NCBI GenBank assembly: GCA_030428745.1
Contig: JAUIEG010000117.1
Coordinates: 1-7,612, forward strand
Source: Alphaproteobacteria bacterium
Lineage (GTDB): Bacteria; Pseudomonadota; Alphaproteobacteria; Caulobacterales; Parvularculaceae
Reading direction: 5' to 3'
DNA length: 7,612 nt
Part shown: positions 6,722 through 7,612 of the stretch, piece by piece
Numbering within the stretch: position 1 is the stretch's first letter
Layout of the letters: each line of letters opens with the position of its first letter
Made by a program: the position numbers and the translations under genes
Notes under the pieces: model-generated
Database searches by the model: none
What the model was told of the DNA's origin: nothing
The model's input: the letters and a program-made list of their open reading frames with translations, nothing else

Positions 6722-7612
6722 CTAAGCCTGAACCCCCACAAGATTCCAAGCGCCCCAAAAGAAAACCAAACAGCTCTGTACACTGAAATATAAAGCGATC
6801 AGCCAGGCTTGCAGCGCCGGACGCAGCGTCTTTACAAAGGATGCAGCCACGCAGAAGGCCAAGGCCAGCAACAGTCCGATCAGGAGCAATATGCACGCCC
6901 GCAGGAAAAGCGCCGAAACTGTCGGCCATATATACAAGATGGCGTTGCCCGCGCCCGCGATATCATGAATCACCCAGAAGAAAAGAGACACTGACGAGAT
7001 CGAAACAATGGATGTGAGCGTCGCAACCAGCTCAATATTGTTTCCCGAACCTTTGCGTGGCAGCGACAAAGCCCGTCTAGCAAAAGAAAAAATCAACTGC
7101 GCCAGCGACGCGAACACAGCCAAACAGAACACCAATTTCAGCGCAAAACTGCTGCTGTCTATCGGCATTCTTTCCATGGCTTCATGCCCTTTGTCATTGT
7201 AGTAACGAAGGGCGCGCCCCGAACTGTCCATTTCAAACGAAATGAGGGCATCGCCGTCCACCCGTTGGAATGACCGCTCGCCAATGCGTCTATACTCAGC
7301 CTCGTTTCCGTCTCTATTTACCAGGAGCGTGTCATGGTCGGACGCCGTGACGTCCGAGCGGCCGCCAAAATAGGTGAGAATTTTCATGCTTGTTCGATGC
7401 GAACGCCGGGACGTCAAATAACGCCCGGTGAACGCTTCGGGATTCTCAAGCGGAATGCCTTGAGGCGCAGGTTTAGCACGTTCGTCAATCAGCTCAGCCA
7501 AAATACCGCGAGCGATGTCGGTCGCGCTTTGCCTGCTGCCCGTCACCGAAACGAAAACTCCCAGATCGAGCTCGGGAATCATCACCATCGAACTGAAAGT
7601 TGTGAAGGTGGC
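6722..7612 (-). CDS. C-terminal part of a membrane-bound beta-lactamase-family serine hydrolase (partial)
   Basis: The frame is open through the right edge, beginning ATFTTFSSMVMIPELDLGVFVSV, so the ATG at 7588 is internal and 296 residues of a longer protein are visible. The opening block is the end of a PF00144 hydrolase domain (typically F.S.....P..DLG.FVS.N). Next comes a soluble accessory region (ENPEAFTGRYLTSRRSHRTSMKI, residues about 57-79), a beta-rich segment often seen after such domains. The C-terminus is a membrane region with hydrophobic segments at about 156-178, 194-216, 222-260 (one or two helices) and 268-292, giving four or five helices. The catalytic SxxK and YxN motifs would lie outside the window. 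It is in the same orientation as dgcN, 127 nt upstream, and may feed substrate to that pathway from the envelope. Assignment to the hydrolase family rests on the short N-terminal block and overall architecture. Confidence 0.75.
   Translation of the reverse strand, partial: ATFTTFSSMVMIPELDLGVFVSVTGSRQSATDIARGILAELIDERAKPAPQGIPLENPEAFTGRYLTSRRSHRTSMKILTYFGGRSDVTASDHDTLLVNRDGNEAEYRRIGERSFQRVDGDALISFEMDSSGRALRYYNDKGHEAMERMPIDSSSFALKLVFCLAVFASLAQLIFSFARRALSLPRKGSGNNIELVATLTSIVSISSVSLFFWVIHDIAGAGNAILYIWPTVSALFLRACILLLIGLLLALAFCVAASFVKTLRPALQAWLIALYFSVQSCLVFFWGAWNLVGVQA

Noticed and set aside
1..7612. CRISPR arrays, tRNA or rRNA genes, defence systems
   Set aside because: No regularly spaced repeats, no tRNA-like cloverleaf with a CCA-proximal pattern and no rRNA-like sequence were seen; every large frame is explained by the IS or the hydrolase/D-Glu genes.

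Overview
The window looks like an accessory stretch of an alphaproteobacterial chromosome. This is inferred from the gene families, the moderately high GC content and the IS407-type IS3 element; no rRNA or other taxonomic marker is present. A broken insertion sequence lies at the left edge. The rest is a run of five minus-strand genes, all read from right to left.

Layout: (1) Bases 1 to about 835 hold the 3' part of an IS3-family (IS407-like) element. Its transposase is cut by the window edge and carries a -1 frameshift near base 639. (2) Bases about 836-1040 contain no credible gene but do contain a 35-nt nested inverted repeat. (3) Bases 1041-3152 (minus) encode an exported S9 prolyl-oligopeptidase-family peptidase. 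(4) Bases 3186-4445 (minus) encode a lipoprotein of the beta-lactamase/PBP-like serine hydrolase family. (5) Bases 4553-5539 (minus) encode an enolase-superfamily racemase/epimerase that best matches DgcA. (6) Bases 5536-6594 (minus) encode a DUF1611 P-loop protein that best matches DgcN. (7) Bases 6722-7612 (minus, open at the window edge) encode the C-terminal part of a second beta-lactamase-family hydrolase with a multi-helix membrane tail.

How the genes may work together: DgcN and DgcA are known as a D-glutamate catabolic pair. DgcN N-acetylates D-Glu, DgcA racemises N-acetyl-D-Glu to N-acetyl-L-Glu, and a deacetylase then releases L-Glu. Here the two genes overlap by 4 nt (GTGA), and predicted envelope hydrolases lie on both sides: two from a fold that often acts on D-amino-acid peptides, and one S9 exopeptidase/oligopeptidase. 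The inference is a salvage module in which envelope enzymes trim D-residue-containing peptides (peptidoglycan fragments, or D-Glu-containing natural products or proteins) and the cytoplasmic pair converts the released D-Glu or dipeptide to the L form. No transporter, deacetylase or regulator is visible, so the module is probably larger than the window.

Three of the gene ends on the minus strand are followed within about 30 nt by a hairpin without a U-tract. Two start codons (4445 and 3152) are placed downstream of the longest possible open frame because a good Shine-Dalgarno sequence precedes them.
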